Of a stretch of 64,000 nt of DNA, positions 1 through 11,400 are shown piece after piece; position 1 is the first letter of the stretch, and the number at the start of each line of letters is the position of its first letter. The position numbers were made by a program, and so were the translations under genes. The stretch spans positions 136,547,423 to 136,611,422 of the forward strand of contig OY998181.1 in assembly GCA_963921935.1 (NCBI GenBank), read 5' to 3'. Source of the stretch: Galeruca laticollis. Its lineage: Eukaryota > Arthropoda > Insecta > Coleoptera > Chrysomelidae. The notes below the pieces were generated by a model. The model was not told the origin of the DNA. It searched no databases and worked only from the letters and a program-made list of their open reading frames with translations.

Positions 1-242
1 AGGTTATTGATATAATTAGAATTTTATACTAAAGCTTCGTGTACACGGGAGAGTAACTTGGCCAAGTACTTCCTAGAGTAACTTGGGAAAGCGTGTACAT
101 CGAAGCAAATAATTCTGCCAAATTCTTGCGGCAAGTGCTATCTCGAGAGTGGCATTTTACATTCTCTAGCAACTTCTTGCAGCAGCGTTTACATGAGATA
201 GTGTAGTACTTTGAATGTTCTGGTAGAGAGAAGACTCAGTTC

Positions 243-2119
243 ATGTCACGTCGAAGAAGAATAGCAGCAGCAGTCCTACTGCTGTTAATGAAAAGAAGAA
301 AAGATAAGAAAAACAAGTCCACCAAGACGAAGAGAATATGGGTTAGAAAATGGATAGCAAGAAGAGCCACTTTAGGTGCATATTCAATGTTATTGTCGGA
401 GCTTAGAAGTGAAGATCCAAAACAGTTTAAAAAAAAATTCCGCATGTCTGAAAAAGACTTTGATTTTTTATTAAATTTAGTTCACGACAAATTACAGAAA
501 TCAGACACAAATATGCGTGAATCAATTAAGCCAAGGGAACGTTTAGCTATAACACTTATATTTTTAGCCACAGGTAAGTTTATTTCAAATGATAAGAACA
601 AAAATAAAGTATTTATGAAATATCTAAAAAACTAAAAATTCAACTGTCAAAAAAAACCTAAAACCGTCTTGTTTTTACAGGGGACTCATATCATTCACTG
701 ATGTATCTGTTTCGAATCCCCGTATGTACTGTTGCAAAGATAATCCCGGAGTGCTGCCACGTTGTGAATGAGGTTCTAAAAGAAAAGTACTTTAAGGTGA
801 GTACAAAACATTGTTTTCACTTAATGAACTTACCAGCTTCTTGAGAATAGTATTGTTGATGTGAATTTAATAACTGCGTGTTGTATGCGTAGGGAGATGA
901 TGGTTGTGAATATGATGAAGGGTTCGATGCCTCGGAGTTTGAAAACTGTACAGAATGGCATCCCTCATCTTCATCTATTGTTGATACATCAATGATAGCT
1001 TTTTGTATTAGACGTTTTAATTTGCGTCTGTTACTATCAGATCGCAAAGCTCTCAATTCTGATGCAACGAAGTCTCCGAACACTTGAAACTCGTCCGCAG
1101 GTCTCTGTAATTCTTGCATGGCTTGTTTAATAAGAAGGTCATCGTTGGACACACATTTTTTTTAGATTTTGGTTCAATCGTTGTTGTTGGTGCTTCAGTC
1201 TGTGGTACTTCCAGTTCATTTATTTCGATATTTTCTCTCTCCCAAAAACATACCAAGAGTTGAATTTAAAAGAAAAACATACATATGTTTATTTTTTAGG
1301 TGTCCACAACTAAAGAAGAATGGATGAAACATGCGCAGCACTTTGAGGAAAAATGGAATTTTCCTCACTGCGTAGGGGCGTTAGATGGGAAACATATAGT
1401 AATGCAAGCACCTCCTGGAAGTGGAAGTTATTATTATAATTATAAAGGCACGAATAGCATTGTTTTAATGGCATTGGCTGATGCACAGTATAGAATTACT
1501 TATGCCAATATTGGCTGCAATGGCAGAGTGTCAGATGGAGGAGTGTTTCATCAGTGTGCTCTGTCGTCGGCCCTCCAAGACAATGCAATAAATTTACCTT
1601 CCCCAGAACCACTACATGGTCGCTCTAAAGTTGTGCCATTTGTAATCGTCGCCGATGATGCTTTCCCCTTAAAGCCTTACCTAATGATGCCGTATCCATT
1701 TAAGAATCAGCCAGCCGTTAATCGTGTGTATAACTACCGCTTATCAAGAGCGAGAAGAATAGTGGAAAATGTATTCGGACTAATGGCTAACAGATTTCGG
1801 GTCTTAAGAAAACCCATATGTCCTATTCCAGATAAAGTGAAAGGAATTGTTACAACAATATGTATGCTCCATAACTTTCTTATGACAGGTAAGAACTCTA
1901 CAAATATACGCCCCGTCGGGAACTTTTAATACCGAAAATGAAAATACAGTTATCTTGGAAAGTTGGCGTGATGAAGGTATGCCTAAAGAAAATTTGTTGC
2001 CATTGCAAAATGAAAATGCGCACAACTACTCGATAGCTGCTAAAGAAGTCAGGGAAGAATTTAGAGATTATTTTGTTTCGCCTGAGGGAGAAGTACCTTG
2101 GCAGTACAAGCATATTTAG
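243..2119 (+). pseudogene. HARBI1-like Harbinger transposase, 4 coding segments, one frameshift
   Basis: DDE nuclease that cuts and pastes Harbinger elements. Exon 1 is 243-573 (donor CAG|GTAAGT), exon 2 is 681-796, exon 3 starts at 1300 and each junction keeps frame. Exon 1 has the basic N-terminus and helical region ending FLATG; exon 3 carries GALDGKHI (first catalytic Asp), GRVSDGGVF (second Asp region), VADDAFPL and ARRIVENVFGLMANRFR (Glu region). The frame breaks in the T run at 1924-1927. One extra T separates PVGNF from a conserved continuation TENENTVILESW that runs to a stop at 2117-2119. An alternative is a 61-nt intron at 1889-1949, which also keeps frame, but the lost residues are coding-like. 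Otherwise the gene is nearly intact. Confidence 0.85.
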
Positions 2120-2627
2120 TTCTACAGTGTTAACTGAACTACCGTGCCTAAAAATGATATGTTCAATGTAGAACTGTTTAATTAAGTAAAATGTGTGTTT
2201 GTCTTAGCAAAGTAATTTTTCAGTCTAAAAATAAATTAAGTATAGTCGAACCCTAAACCAAAAGCTTTTTTGTATGAAAATATATATTAGTACAAGAGAT
2301 GTTTGAATTTTTGCTTACCATTAAATTTAGTGCATCGAAATACTCCCAAAAAGTTGTATACACTTCATCCGCACCTTCGCCTGTTCTTCTTTTTTTTATT
2401 TTTTTACATTCTTGATTGATCTGAGTGCGTAGGTTATGTAGTTTTCGCTGAATTTCCCCTTCGGTTGTGGTGTATTTTTCAGATAAAATTTTTAGAGCTT
2501 TTTGCTTCCTATTTCTATCCCTGTACTCTTTTTCTTTTATATTCCAGAGTTCTGGATATTCTTGAATTGATTCAATTATAGCATATGTCTCTTCTTTTGT
2601 CCAACAGCGTTTTGCTTTTGTATCCAT
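817..2627 (-). pseudogene. MADF-BESS accessory protein of Harbinger copy 1
   Basis: The second Harbinger protein, expected to bind DNA and help recruit the transposase. Exon 1 (2319-2627, minus) starts at MDTKAKRCW and encodes a MADF/Myb-like domain (CWTKEETYAIIESI, then a lysine-rich helix and EYFDALNLM) ending at a GT donor next to 2318. Exon 2 (about 817-1238) encodes an acidic linker and a BESS-type C-terminal motif (FGDFVASELRALRSDSNRRK). Exon 2 is broken by a one-base shift in an 8-T run at 1156-1163, between EPKSKK and CVSNDDLL. Its last exon lies inside the transposase intron 797-1299, and its own intron spans the transposase 3' exons. Confidence 0.75.
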
Positions 2628-2876
2628 TTTTTATTGTCTACTTGCACAAACACTATCTGCACACTTCCAGATCGGTTCGAAATTAATACTAACTTGTTAG
2701 ATCACTATCGCAACACGTTTACACTTGCAAGTCGTTACTTGCGGCAAGCACTTGACGGAAGAGGTGGAGCTTGCCGCAATCTCACTTGCTGCAAGTGTTT
2801 ACACCGACAAGTGTTGGTGAAAGCACTCTCAGCAAGTCACTTGCGATAGTTTTACTTGCTCGTGAACACGAGCCTT

Positions 2877-3450
2877 TACTGGTTACGCATAACGTTAGAA
2901 TTCGCAGTGTTCTTGACGACATATCTCCAAATATTCACGGCACCACTATCAGTTAACAACGACAATTCGAATCATAGACTATCCTAAACAACGAAACGAA
3001 ACATACATTCAGATCAGTATCATCGGAGTCCGGCCGACGCGATGTTAGAGCACTCTACTGATCAATCTTGAAATTACGAAAAACCCGTTTTTCTATAACG
3101 CTACATATTATAATTATCTACTTTGCTCAACATCTAACGCCACCTGTTATTCTCTGACGAGTTTATAGTGCTACAACTGGATAACTACACTTACCTAGTT
3201 TTTGCACACCATAAAATATGCAACAAGTAGATAAGTAAACTTGCCTAGTTTTAGTACTACACTTTCGGTTCATAATCAAGTTATCTACTTTCGACACTGT
3301 TTAATACCCCTTCTCAAACACCTCCTGCAGTTATCTAGTTGTAGTATGTTATGGATACAGTACAATGATATCTTTTTGTGCAATTACCTGAATTTCGACA
3401 ATTTGGTAGATACCTAGGTGTAGTATTCACCCCACGATATGCTCATCTAC
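2877..3450. other. no gene; short diverged repeats
   Basis: No coding signal was recognised. Four imperfect copies of a motif close to TTNCCTAGTTTTAGTA occur at 3191, 3241, 3331 and 3411, with ATCTACTTT copies between them. They may be the remains of an old repeat-rich transposon end. Confidence 0.4.
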
Positions 3451-4985
3451 ACAAAGCTGAGTTTGCAATGATGTGTTTTTCTTAGCTATTCTCCTGAGTA
3501 ATAAATACTCCGTTTTAGATGCGTTTATAGCTAATTTGTGTTCATGTTAATATGGTGTGATTTTTGTGTTTATGTGTGTTTGTACTGTTTCCAATGCGTG
3601 GTCTGGATTCTGTGATGTTGCTACAAAACAAGTGTCGTTGGCATAGATTGCGGTTAACAATTGTGGGGATGTTGATAAATCGTGGGCGAATAGGGAGTAT
3701 AACAAAGGTGATAATACAGAGCCTTGCGGAACTCCAGCTTGCATGGAGTACGGCCCGGCTGTGTAATTGTTGATTTTAGAATCAAATTTCCTGTTCGTTA
3801 AATAGGAGTTTAAAATCTTAATTTAGTAATCTGAGATTTTAAGATTCATTAATTTGTTCATTAAACCCTCGAGCCATACGGAATCAAATGCCTTCTGTAT
3901 ATTTAATGTGACCATGATGGCTTTGTTTTTTTTTATGAGAATCATCCCTAATGTAATTTATTACCCGGATTATTTGCGCTACTGTCCTGTGGCCGCTTCT
4001 GAATCCGTATTACTCTGATGGTATAATGTTTTGTTTTTCAACAAATTGTCTTAACCTTATTAAGACCTTTGCTATATTGTTTAATAGGGCCATTGACCTA
4101 TAGCTATCTACATAACAAAGTTGTTTATTTGCTTTGATAATGGGAACGACGTGACGATTTTAAGCATATCGGGATTATTGTCCTGTTTTGATAATAAAAT
4201 TAGTTATGTGTGTGAGTTGTACTATGGCTTTTTTGGAATGTTTTTGAGTAAAATGTTGTGCATAGTGTCTGAACCTAGGGCTGTTTTATTTTTAAGTTGT
4301 ATTGTATTAGGGTTTTTAAATGAAACTATTTTTTTGTATTGTATTATATATTTCGGTGCATGTTGTTAAATTTTTGATGTTGAGTGAATTTATGTATTGA
4401 TGAACGGTGTGTGTTATGTTTTGATGAAATAGTGTTTGTTGTGTGTAGTTAACAAAGTTGCTTTAGAAGTTTTCTCCGAACTGTTCTGCGATTTCCGGGG
4501 TGTTCTTATAAATTTGGCCGTTATTCGTAATCTTGTTAATTTCACGCTGTTTGCATTATATAATCAGGTAGAGTGTTTTTAATATGCTTTTTTGTGTAAG
4601 AGCAGTTGATTGTTCTCTGACATTAATTATTATATTTTGATATTTTTTATTATTTTTATTAATTGATTTAAGTTTTCTATTTTAACTGAAATTATTAAAT
4701 TATCGTTTATATATTTCCTAAATTTGGACCAGTTGGTTTTTTTATAATTAATTGTTTTTGAATAGTTGGGGTTGATGATATTGTGGGATGATTTTAGGTG
4801 GATAAGGACGGGATCATGGTCTGAATTAAGGCCAGGAAAGGTTTGTATTTTTGAAATAATTTTTATGTTTTTACCTATAGCTATGTCCAAAATACAGGGA
4901 AAGTGAATTGCTGCAAATGGATGGTGTGTTGGTTCGATTGTATGAAATACGTTGTAGTCCAAGTTTAGCAGTTCGGACGAAGCAC
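3450..4985 (-). pseudogene. Jockey-type non-LTR retrotransposon relic
   Basis: Read on the minus strand, 4985-4630 gives the end of an APE-type endonuclease (FPCILDIAIG, then LNSDHDPVLIHL with the SDHDP catalytic motif). Stretches down to about 4000 give linker and early RT sequence (GFRSGHRTVAQIIR), and 3744-3547 gives AGVPQGSVLSPLLYSLFAHDL followed by YANDT. The RT active site is normally YADD, so one catalytic Asp is replaced. A short INASKTE motif near 3520 continues the domain. Many stops and shifts; 5' and 3' ends are missing. Confidence 0.8.
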
Positions 4986-5415
4986 GCTTAGCCCAGAACC
5001 TTAAAATGATAAAAACAGTACAAAACTAATGAGTTTTTTTTCTTTATATAATATGTTCTTATCTTTTTGTATGTGATTTCAAAAATTATAATTGAAGACA
5101 TTTATTAGGTGTATGGAACATATCATTAATTAGTTTAGTTAGGTATAAATTATAGAGAAAATTGAGGCTCTACTATTTTTTATTAATTCGAGTTGGTGAT
5201 ATGACGATGATTGTTCAGTCTCAATCTGTACCTATATAAGACGTCTTATTTAAAATTACTATGTCCGGCCCGGTTGTACAACTGTAGCTTAGTGAAGGCT
5301 CAAGTGAAAACTCTGGTTCAGCGTCAAATTGCGGTTGTGCAAAGTAGGCTTACGGTTGAGCTTGATTAACCTTAGCTTAGTAAAGCCTTCAAGAGCTTAA
5401 GCATGGAACATAAAT
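4986..5415. other. no gene; flank of the hAT element
   Basis: No coding sequence was recognised. The last 20 bases before the hAT (TTAAGCATGGAACAT) are mirrored after it (ATGTTCCGTGGCTTAA at 7985-8001), so the hAT sits in the middle of an imperfect palindrome. Confidence 0.4.
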
Positions 5416-5451
5416 TGTTATCATCGAGGTGACAAACTATTGATAATGGCG

Positions 5452-5592
5452 ACTATCGATACTTATCGATAGTTGGTACCGTCACTATCGATACTTATCG
5501 ATAGTTGGTACCGTCACTATCGATACTTATCGATAGTTGGTACCGTCACTATCGATACTTATCGATAGTTGGTACCGTCACTATCGATAGTT
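5452..5592. repeat. 32-bp tandem array, four copies, at hAT end
   Basis: Four exact 32-bp units start at 5452, 5484, 5516 and 5548, with a partial fifth unit at 5580. Each unit contains two TATCGATA half-palindromes and GGTACC. The array starts 28 bp inside the left hAT TIR and occupies the place where the transposase C-terminus should be. Such motifs may be subterminal transposase-binding sites amplified by slippage. Confidence 0.95.
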
Positions 5593-5620
5593 TTCGATAG
5601 TCCAAAATAATGTTCAGAAT

Positions 5621-7110
5621 TTAAATATCCAAACCAGTACAAAAATATTTCCCTTCTTCAGTAATTAACTTGGATAAACAATCGTTCAGATAATTATGAA
5701 TTCCATGAGTTATTGGTATAATTAGAGAAATAGTGACGGTACTTCCAGCAGATGTTCTCCTAGTTGCCTCCTCAAAACACATAAGTATACGTTCAATATA
5801 TTTTAAGACAGTTATTTCATCTACTGTGAGGGGAGCTGGAGCTTTTCTTAGCTTTATTAGTGTACGGTTGAGATGTTCCACTGTTTGCAGTATTCGTTGG
5901 ATCATATAATATGAGCTATTCCACCGTGTAACTACTTCTTGTACCAGTTTAAGCTGTTCTGTGACATCTGAATTATTCGCCATCTGCTCATTTCTAAACG
6001 CATCCGTTGCAATTGTGCTGCTTTTTAAATGTGTAACAATTTCTATGCATTTTTTGAAAATATTTTGAATAGATTCTATTTTTAGGTTGTCTTGCACAAC
6101 CAAGTTCAGAGAATGAGCATAACAGGGTAGGTGTCTCTTCTTTAGAAGTTCTGCAGCTTTCAACATATTATTTGCATTGTCAGTAACAATACAAACTTTA
6201 TCATTTATGTCCCATTCATTGAATGTCTCAGTTAAGGAATTTGCGATATTTTGTGCAGTATGATTATCGATTAACTTTTTCACGGACAAAAGCGCAGTTA
6301 TCAGTTCAAAGTTACTATTTACATAATTGCATGTTGCTGAAATATAAGACTCTGTTGACACAGATGTCCAACAATCAGTTGTGATTGCTATAGCAAAAGT
6401 TTGTTTTAAAGAATCTTTCAATTCAGTAACAGCTTCAGTATATAGTTTGTGCATTATTTTATTTTTAATTGTTCCTTTATTTGGGATTTCATATCTGGGA
6501 TCAAGTAACTTGACAAAACTTTTAAATCCTGAATTATTCCACAATATTAAATGGCTGCATATCAGTAGCAATCATTAGTGTTAAAGCCCTATCTAGCTCA
6601 TCTTTTCTTTTGGATGTTTTATCATAAAATACAACTCTTCGAAAGAAAGGGCTAACTGAACGTAGCCTAGATCTAGGTGAATTTACATCTATACTTGTAC
6701 TTGCTGTAGCTGCTTCTTATTCGTGTGGCCGTTTTGATGTTGAGCGAACTGGGTGGAATCTTTTCAAATGATCTGCTAGGTTGCTAGTATTCCCGCTTGT
6801 TTTATATTCCTTCTTACAAGTCACACATTTGGCAAACTTTTTATCTGCAGATTTTGTGAAATAATTCCAGACTGAAGATTTTATTTTTCTTGTGTTTCCA
6901 CATTGTCTGTTTCTGATATATTCTGAATCTGATGTGGACGTTGAATCCACTGATGTATCTCCAGCATCAGCACTTTCATTGTTTTGTGTACTAGGTCCTA
7001 AAAAATACGTATTATTCAACTATTATAGTCGAAAAGTATTAAATATATCATACGTTTGTCATTGACGAATTACCTGCAATATCTTGCGATTTGGTAATAC
7101 ATTTCTCCAT
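5621..7110 (-). pseudogene. hAT transposase (BED zinc finger + RNase-H-like core), C-terminus lost
   Basis: Exon 1 is 7110-7074 (MEKCITKSQDIA) and exon 2 starts at 6997; the splice keeps frame. Exon 2 has a BED finger (SVWNYFTKSADKKFAKCVTC then HLKRFH), followed by an in-frame TAA just after PHE (near 6718). A one-base shift near 6537 follows NIVE; the frame resumes as SGFKSFVKLLDPRYEIPN. The core has ITTDCWTS (first Asp), CIVTDNANN (second Asp) and CYAHSLNLVVQD. The reading frame ends at CTGLDI, before the catalytic Glu region and hATC dimerisation domain, where a tandem array begins. It cannot encode an active transposase. Confidence 0.88.
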
Positions 7111-7986
7111 AATCCCAAACCCTAACCCGTCACAGGATTATCTGTCTACAATTAGAGTTCAGAGACTAATAAATGATGAACGATGAACTGGTATCTGGTA
7201 TATTTACTTATTTGCCAAACTATTCTGACTGGTTATATCTTCTTCTTTTTCTTCTTCTATTATGTTGAACGGTTGTTTTTCAAGGACAAGATATTAATAC
7301 TATATTTTTCAGTTAGTTTTTAATGATTGGACAATCTGGACAGCTCAAGACCACCCATACTGGTTGTGCTGGTAAGTTCTGTGCATCTGTCAAATCTAGT
7401 TTTCATGTTTTCTAACTATCGAAAAATATCGATGTAAGTAAGTAAGTATCGATGTAAGTGTAAATATGGTATCGATAGTTTGTATGCCGAAAATATGAAA
7501 ACATATATTAATCAAAATTTTATCTTACTAATTGCACAGGAAGAATTGAAAATGAGCTCACCTGTTGATCCTCCACTGCTTCCTTGGGGCCCCAGATGCT
7601 CCGATGTGCAACGTTCACTAAGATGAAAGGCGATTTTGATTTTCTTTAGAAAAACAAAAGGTGAAAACAATGAATTCGCACTACTCGTAACTTTCGATGC
7701 GAACACGACGATTATTTACCGGCAAGTCCCCTTTTGCAATAATTGTTTCCGCTTTTTACGGGAGATTACAGGTTTTCGCTCTGTCCTTTTCCACCTGTGC
7801 ATTTTACGCATTTAATAGTGAGAAATAATTCATTAAAATGGCCATAGGCGCGCTAAATTTAGATTTATTTCTAAATTTTAATTACAAAAAATATGTTCCT
7901 ATTCGGGAAAAGGTTATAGGCAGCGTTTAATTCTTAACAATAATTATCGATAGTGCTATCGATAGTTTGTCACCTCTATGTTATCA

Positions 7987-8430
7987 TGTTCCGTGGCTTA
8001 AATGTAAATGAATTGTGTGCAAACATAACCTGTACTCAATTTATCTTTAAATTAAAAGTTTATAAAAGTTAAATATGGATAAGTAAAGGTTATGGGATTA
8101 TGGTCAATAAAACAATGAAAATCTATTATTCTTTCAGCCAACGTTTCGACCTTTATTGGGTCATCTTCAGGGCGTCTACAAGAAACATACAAAACGGACT
8201 CCTCTCAATACTGTTCAAAAGAAACTATTTATTTATTTATGACATGGAATACAAACGGGACGAACCCAAATACAGTATTCACAAGTATATAATTAATAAA
8301 ATGTAGACTGATAATTGTAAATATTAAATCATTATCACTATGAAATTCAAACGCAGCTTTATCACTCAAATACAGCTTTTTTAGCTTTCTACAAAATGTG
8401 AAAAATTTATCATGAAATATATCAATATCA
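7987..8430. other. no gene; Penelope-like terminal motif
   Basis: Flank between the hAT and the next non-LTR element. At 8135-8173 the minus strand reads CCCTGAAGATGACCCAATAA followed by AGGTCGAAACG. I recognise this phrase from terminal regions of arthropod Penelope-like elements, where hammerhead-like ribozyme cores occur. The boxes CTGAAGA and GAAAC are separated by a possible GACC/GGTC stem. No Penelope RT is nearby. Confidence 0.45.
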
Positions 8431-8436
8431 GCGTGG

Positions 8437-11400
8437 TTACAAACAGAGTTGAATGAGAGGAGAGTTTAGATAATGATTGTTAGCACTGAAATTAATATAA
8501 AAAAGTTTAAAATCTCTTGTATCATAGGCCGGAACATTGAATCCAATGAGGCTGGTAATCTCGTTTGAGTCAATAAGATTATTAACAATTTTATATACAA
8601 ATTTAACATCGTTTATTAGACGTCTATCGTCCAGGGGAATTAAACCCAAGTTCCGCCTAACTGAAACAATATTATCCTTAGGAAACAACTTATTCCTGCA
8701 GTACTTTATAAATTTATTCTGGATATGGTCAAGTCTATCGATGTATACAATATACTGTGGATTCCAAATTATTTATCCGAAGCTCAAGACACTATTTACA
8801 TCGGCCATAAATAGAGTTCATGATGAATGTGAGGTCTTAAAGTCACGACTAGTCCTGAAAACCCTAACGCCCGATTAACTTTTTTTGATATATAAATGAT
8901 ATGCTGGTCGAAAATAAGTTTTGAATCAAAACAAATTCCTAGATCTTTTATCTGTGATACCTTTTCTATCTGATGGTTTTCAATAATATATTGATAATCA
9001 AGTATGCATCGTTTTCTAAAGAAAGTGATCGCGCAGCATTGTTTTAAATTTAAGAAAAGAAAGTTTTTTTTGTAATACGCAACAAGTCTGTTTAAGTCAC
9101 TTTGTAACAATTGGGAATCCCCAACATTGCCAACTTTGAGGTACATTTTTAAATCATCCGCATATTTTTTATACTTACAAAATTTAAAACATTGAGATAT
9201 GTCGTTGATGTAGATATTAAATAATAACGGTCCCAAGTGGGATCTTTGAGGTACCCCTGAAGTTATATCACTGAAGGGGGATACATATTTACCTATGACT
9301 ACTGCCTGTGACCTGTTACTTATGTAAGATTTGAACCAGCTGAGTAGATTACTATGTATACCGAGTGCACCAAGTTTCTCCAACAAAGTAGATGATCAAT
9401 TTTTTCAAAGGCTCTGCTGAAGTCGGTATACACAGCATCCACCTGAAATCCTTCATGCATGTATTCTAATAAATATTCACTATAACTAAAGAGGTTCATT
9501 TCAACAGAACGTTTTTTCATAAAACCATGTTGCTCCTCATCAATAATGTATTTAACATCTCTAAACAAATAATCAAAAATAATTGATTCGAATAATTTGG
9601 CAATAATAGAAAGTTAAGATGTAGGACCATAATTTTCGACTAAACATCTACTACCGGATTTAAAAATAGGAATGATTAAGGCTGTTTTCCATATACTAGG
9701 GAAATAGCCCTCTGTTATAGATTTATTAAATAATATACACAATCGAGGGGCTATTTCGTTAACGCAATTTTTAATTAATAGGGTTGGTATTTTATCCGCA
9801 CCAGCGGCTTTATCCGGGAGGTTGCCAATTTTATCGACAAGTTTATGTAAGGAGATGTGATACGAAGATATGTAATTAATATTTATATCATTATTTGAAA
9901 TTATTTTGCTGGAGTTAGGGTTAGGAGGGTTAAAGACTGAACTAAAGTAATTTGAGAAGGTATTGGAGATTAATTGGCCATCAGTAATCAGACTCTTATT
10001 ACTATCCCTACTGGCATCGATAGTACCAGAATTGCCTTTTTTGGACTTTAGTAACTGCCAAATGTGCTTTGGGTTTGTAGTTATTTGAGATTCAATATTA
10101 TTTATATAATTATCAAAATCCAGGTTAATTAAATACTTTGCCCTACCCCTCAAAAGCTCGAATGTTAAATAATCCAAGTTATTAGAGTACTTTTTCCATT
10201 TAACATGAAATATTTTCTTTTCTTTAACAACTTTGATGGTGCTAGGACTAAACCAATGCGGGAATTTTGACTTATATTTAGGATATTTTGGAACATGTTT
10301 GTTAATAATATTCTCCAAATGACAGTAAAATTTATTAGTGCTATCACAAGTATTTAAATTAAGAAATTCACTGTTCCAGTCAATAGGAGATAAATTATTT
10401 CTAATTGAGTCGAAATTTGTCATGTTATAATTAAATTCGATATCCGAATTTATCTTCTGATTGTCGCTTGTGAAATTCAAAAATTTCAGGTTAAATCAAA
10501 TGTTGTGTGGAAATGATCATCAGAAACAAGGGGAAACTCACTTTCAATGACATTTTCGATTGTAAAATTATTATTCAAGATCAAGTCGTGTGTTTTTTGA
10601 TTTATTGGTAAAATTATTAAATTGATAAAAACTGCAACAAGAAATTGTACCAATGAACAGATTAGAATTAGTATCTGAAAAATGTGAGGGTGTACAGTAA
10701 TTGTTTATGGGGTCCAGCGACCATTTTATGCAGGGCAAGTTAAAATCACCGCATATTAAAAATGTATCTTCAGGATTATCGTCAATAATACCATGAAGCT
10801 TGGTACAAAACAAGTTCAAAGCAATTGCGTTGCCTGGAAGAATATATATACAGCGAATATTAAATTTGAAAGATTGAGAAGTGACAGTTACCCACAGATC
10901 TTCAGTGTCAGACATCAACTCACCACGCACTACACTATGGAAGCTATTTCTCACTCCAATTAGGACTCCTTCTCCTTCTTTATGGGTAGATCCAAAATCT
11001 TCCCGGTCGCGTCTAAAGATTGCGAAAGAATCATTCAATACTTCGGAAGAAGCAATTGTGTTATTAAGCCAAGTCTCTGTTAAGCATATAATATATTGGT
11101 CACAATTTAAAGAGTTTTTAAAAATAGTCGTTAGTTTAGATTTTAAACCTTGGTTGTTTTGGTAAAAAACCGAGAGAGCCAGCTTATTATAATTAACAGG
11201 TAAAAAGAAACAAAAAGTTGATTACAGATTGTTCAAGTCGTGTTCTGAAAAAATTCTCTTTACATGACTCTTATCATCACCACCAGGCCACCATTTCGAA
11301 TCCAAACATATTTGAAATGTTTCAGCTGTGCTATTTCTTTCGCCTTTTTCAGTAATATTTTTAAAGAATTTGTAAGGTGTTCGTTTACGAACAACTGGTT

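Larger units (their letters stand above)
31..2876 (+). mobile_element. PIF/Harbinger DNA transposon, copy 1
   Basis: The two ends carry similar inverted sequences. The left end (about 31-56) begins AAAGCTTCGTGTACACGGGA; the reverse complement of 2850-2876 begins AAAGGCTCGTGTTCACGAGC. Subterminal zones on both sides are rich in short repeats of the type CTTGCGGCAAG (near 128-140 and 2738-2800), probably transposase or partner binding sites. Inside lie a HARBI1-type transposase (plus) and a MADF-BESS protein (minus), the usual two-gene Harbinger set. Harbinger normally makes a 3-bp TWA duplication; TAA and TTA flank the two ends, so the exact boundary is not proven. Confidence 0.65.
5424..7978 (-). 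mobile_element. hAT DNA transposon, copy 1, with defined ends
   Basis: An 8-bp target duplication TGTTATCA lies at 5416-5423 and again at 7979-7986. The element begins TCGAGGTGACAAACTAT and the reverse complement of its right end reads TAGAGGTGACAAACTAT, giving a 17-bp TIR with one mismatch. hAT elements make 8-bp duplications, so ends and coding content agree. Length is 2,555 bp. Both subterminal zones are packed with TATCGATA motifs (5452-5592, 7418-7475, 7941-7966). Confidence 0.93.

Noticed and set aside
1889..1949. A 61-nt intron at the end of the Harbinger copy 1 transposase.
   Set aside because: GT-AG ends and phase fit, but the skipped bases continue the protein family pattern if one T is removed at 1924-1927, so a frameshift is more likely.
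5434..5592. CRISPR-like array.
   Set aside because: Units are contiguous with no spacers and lie within a eukaryotic hAT; it is a simple tandem repeat.
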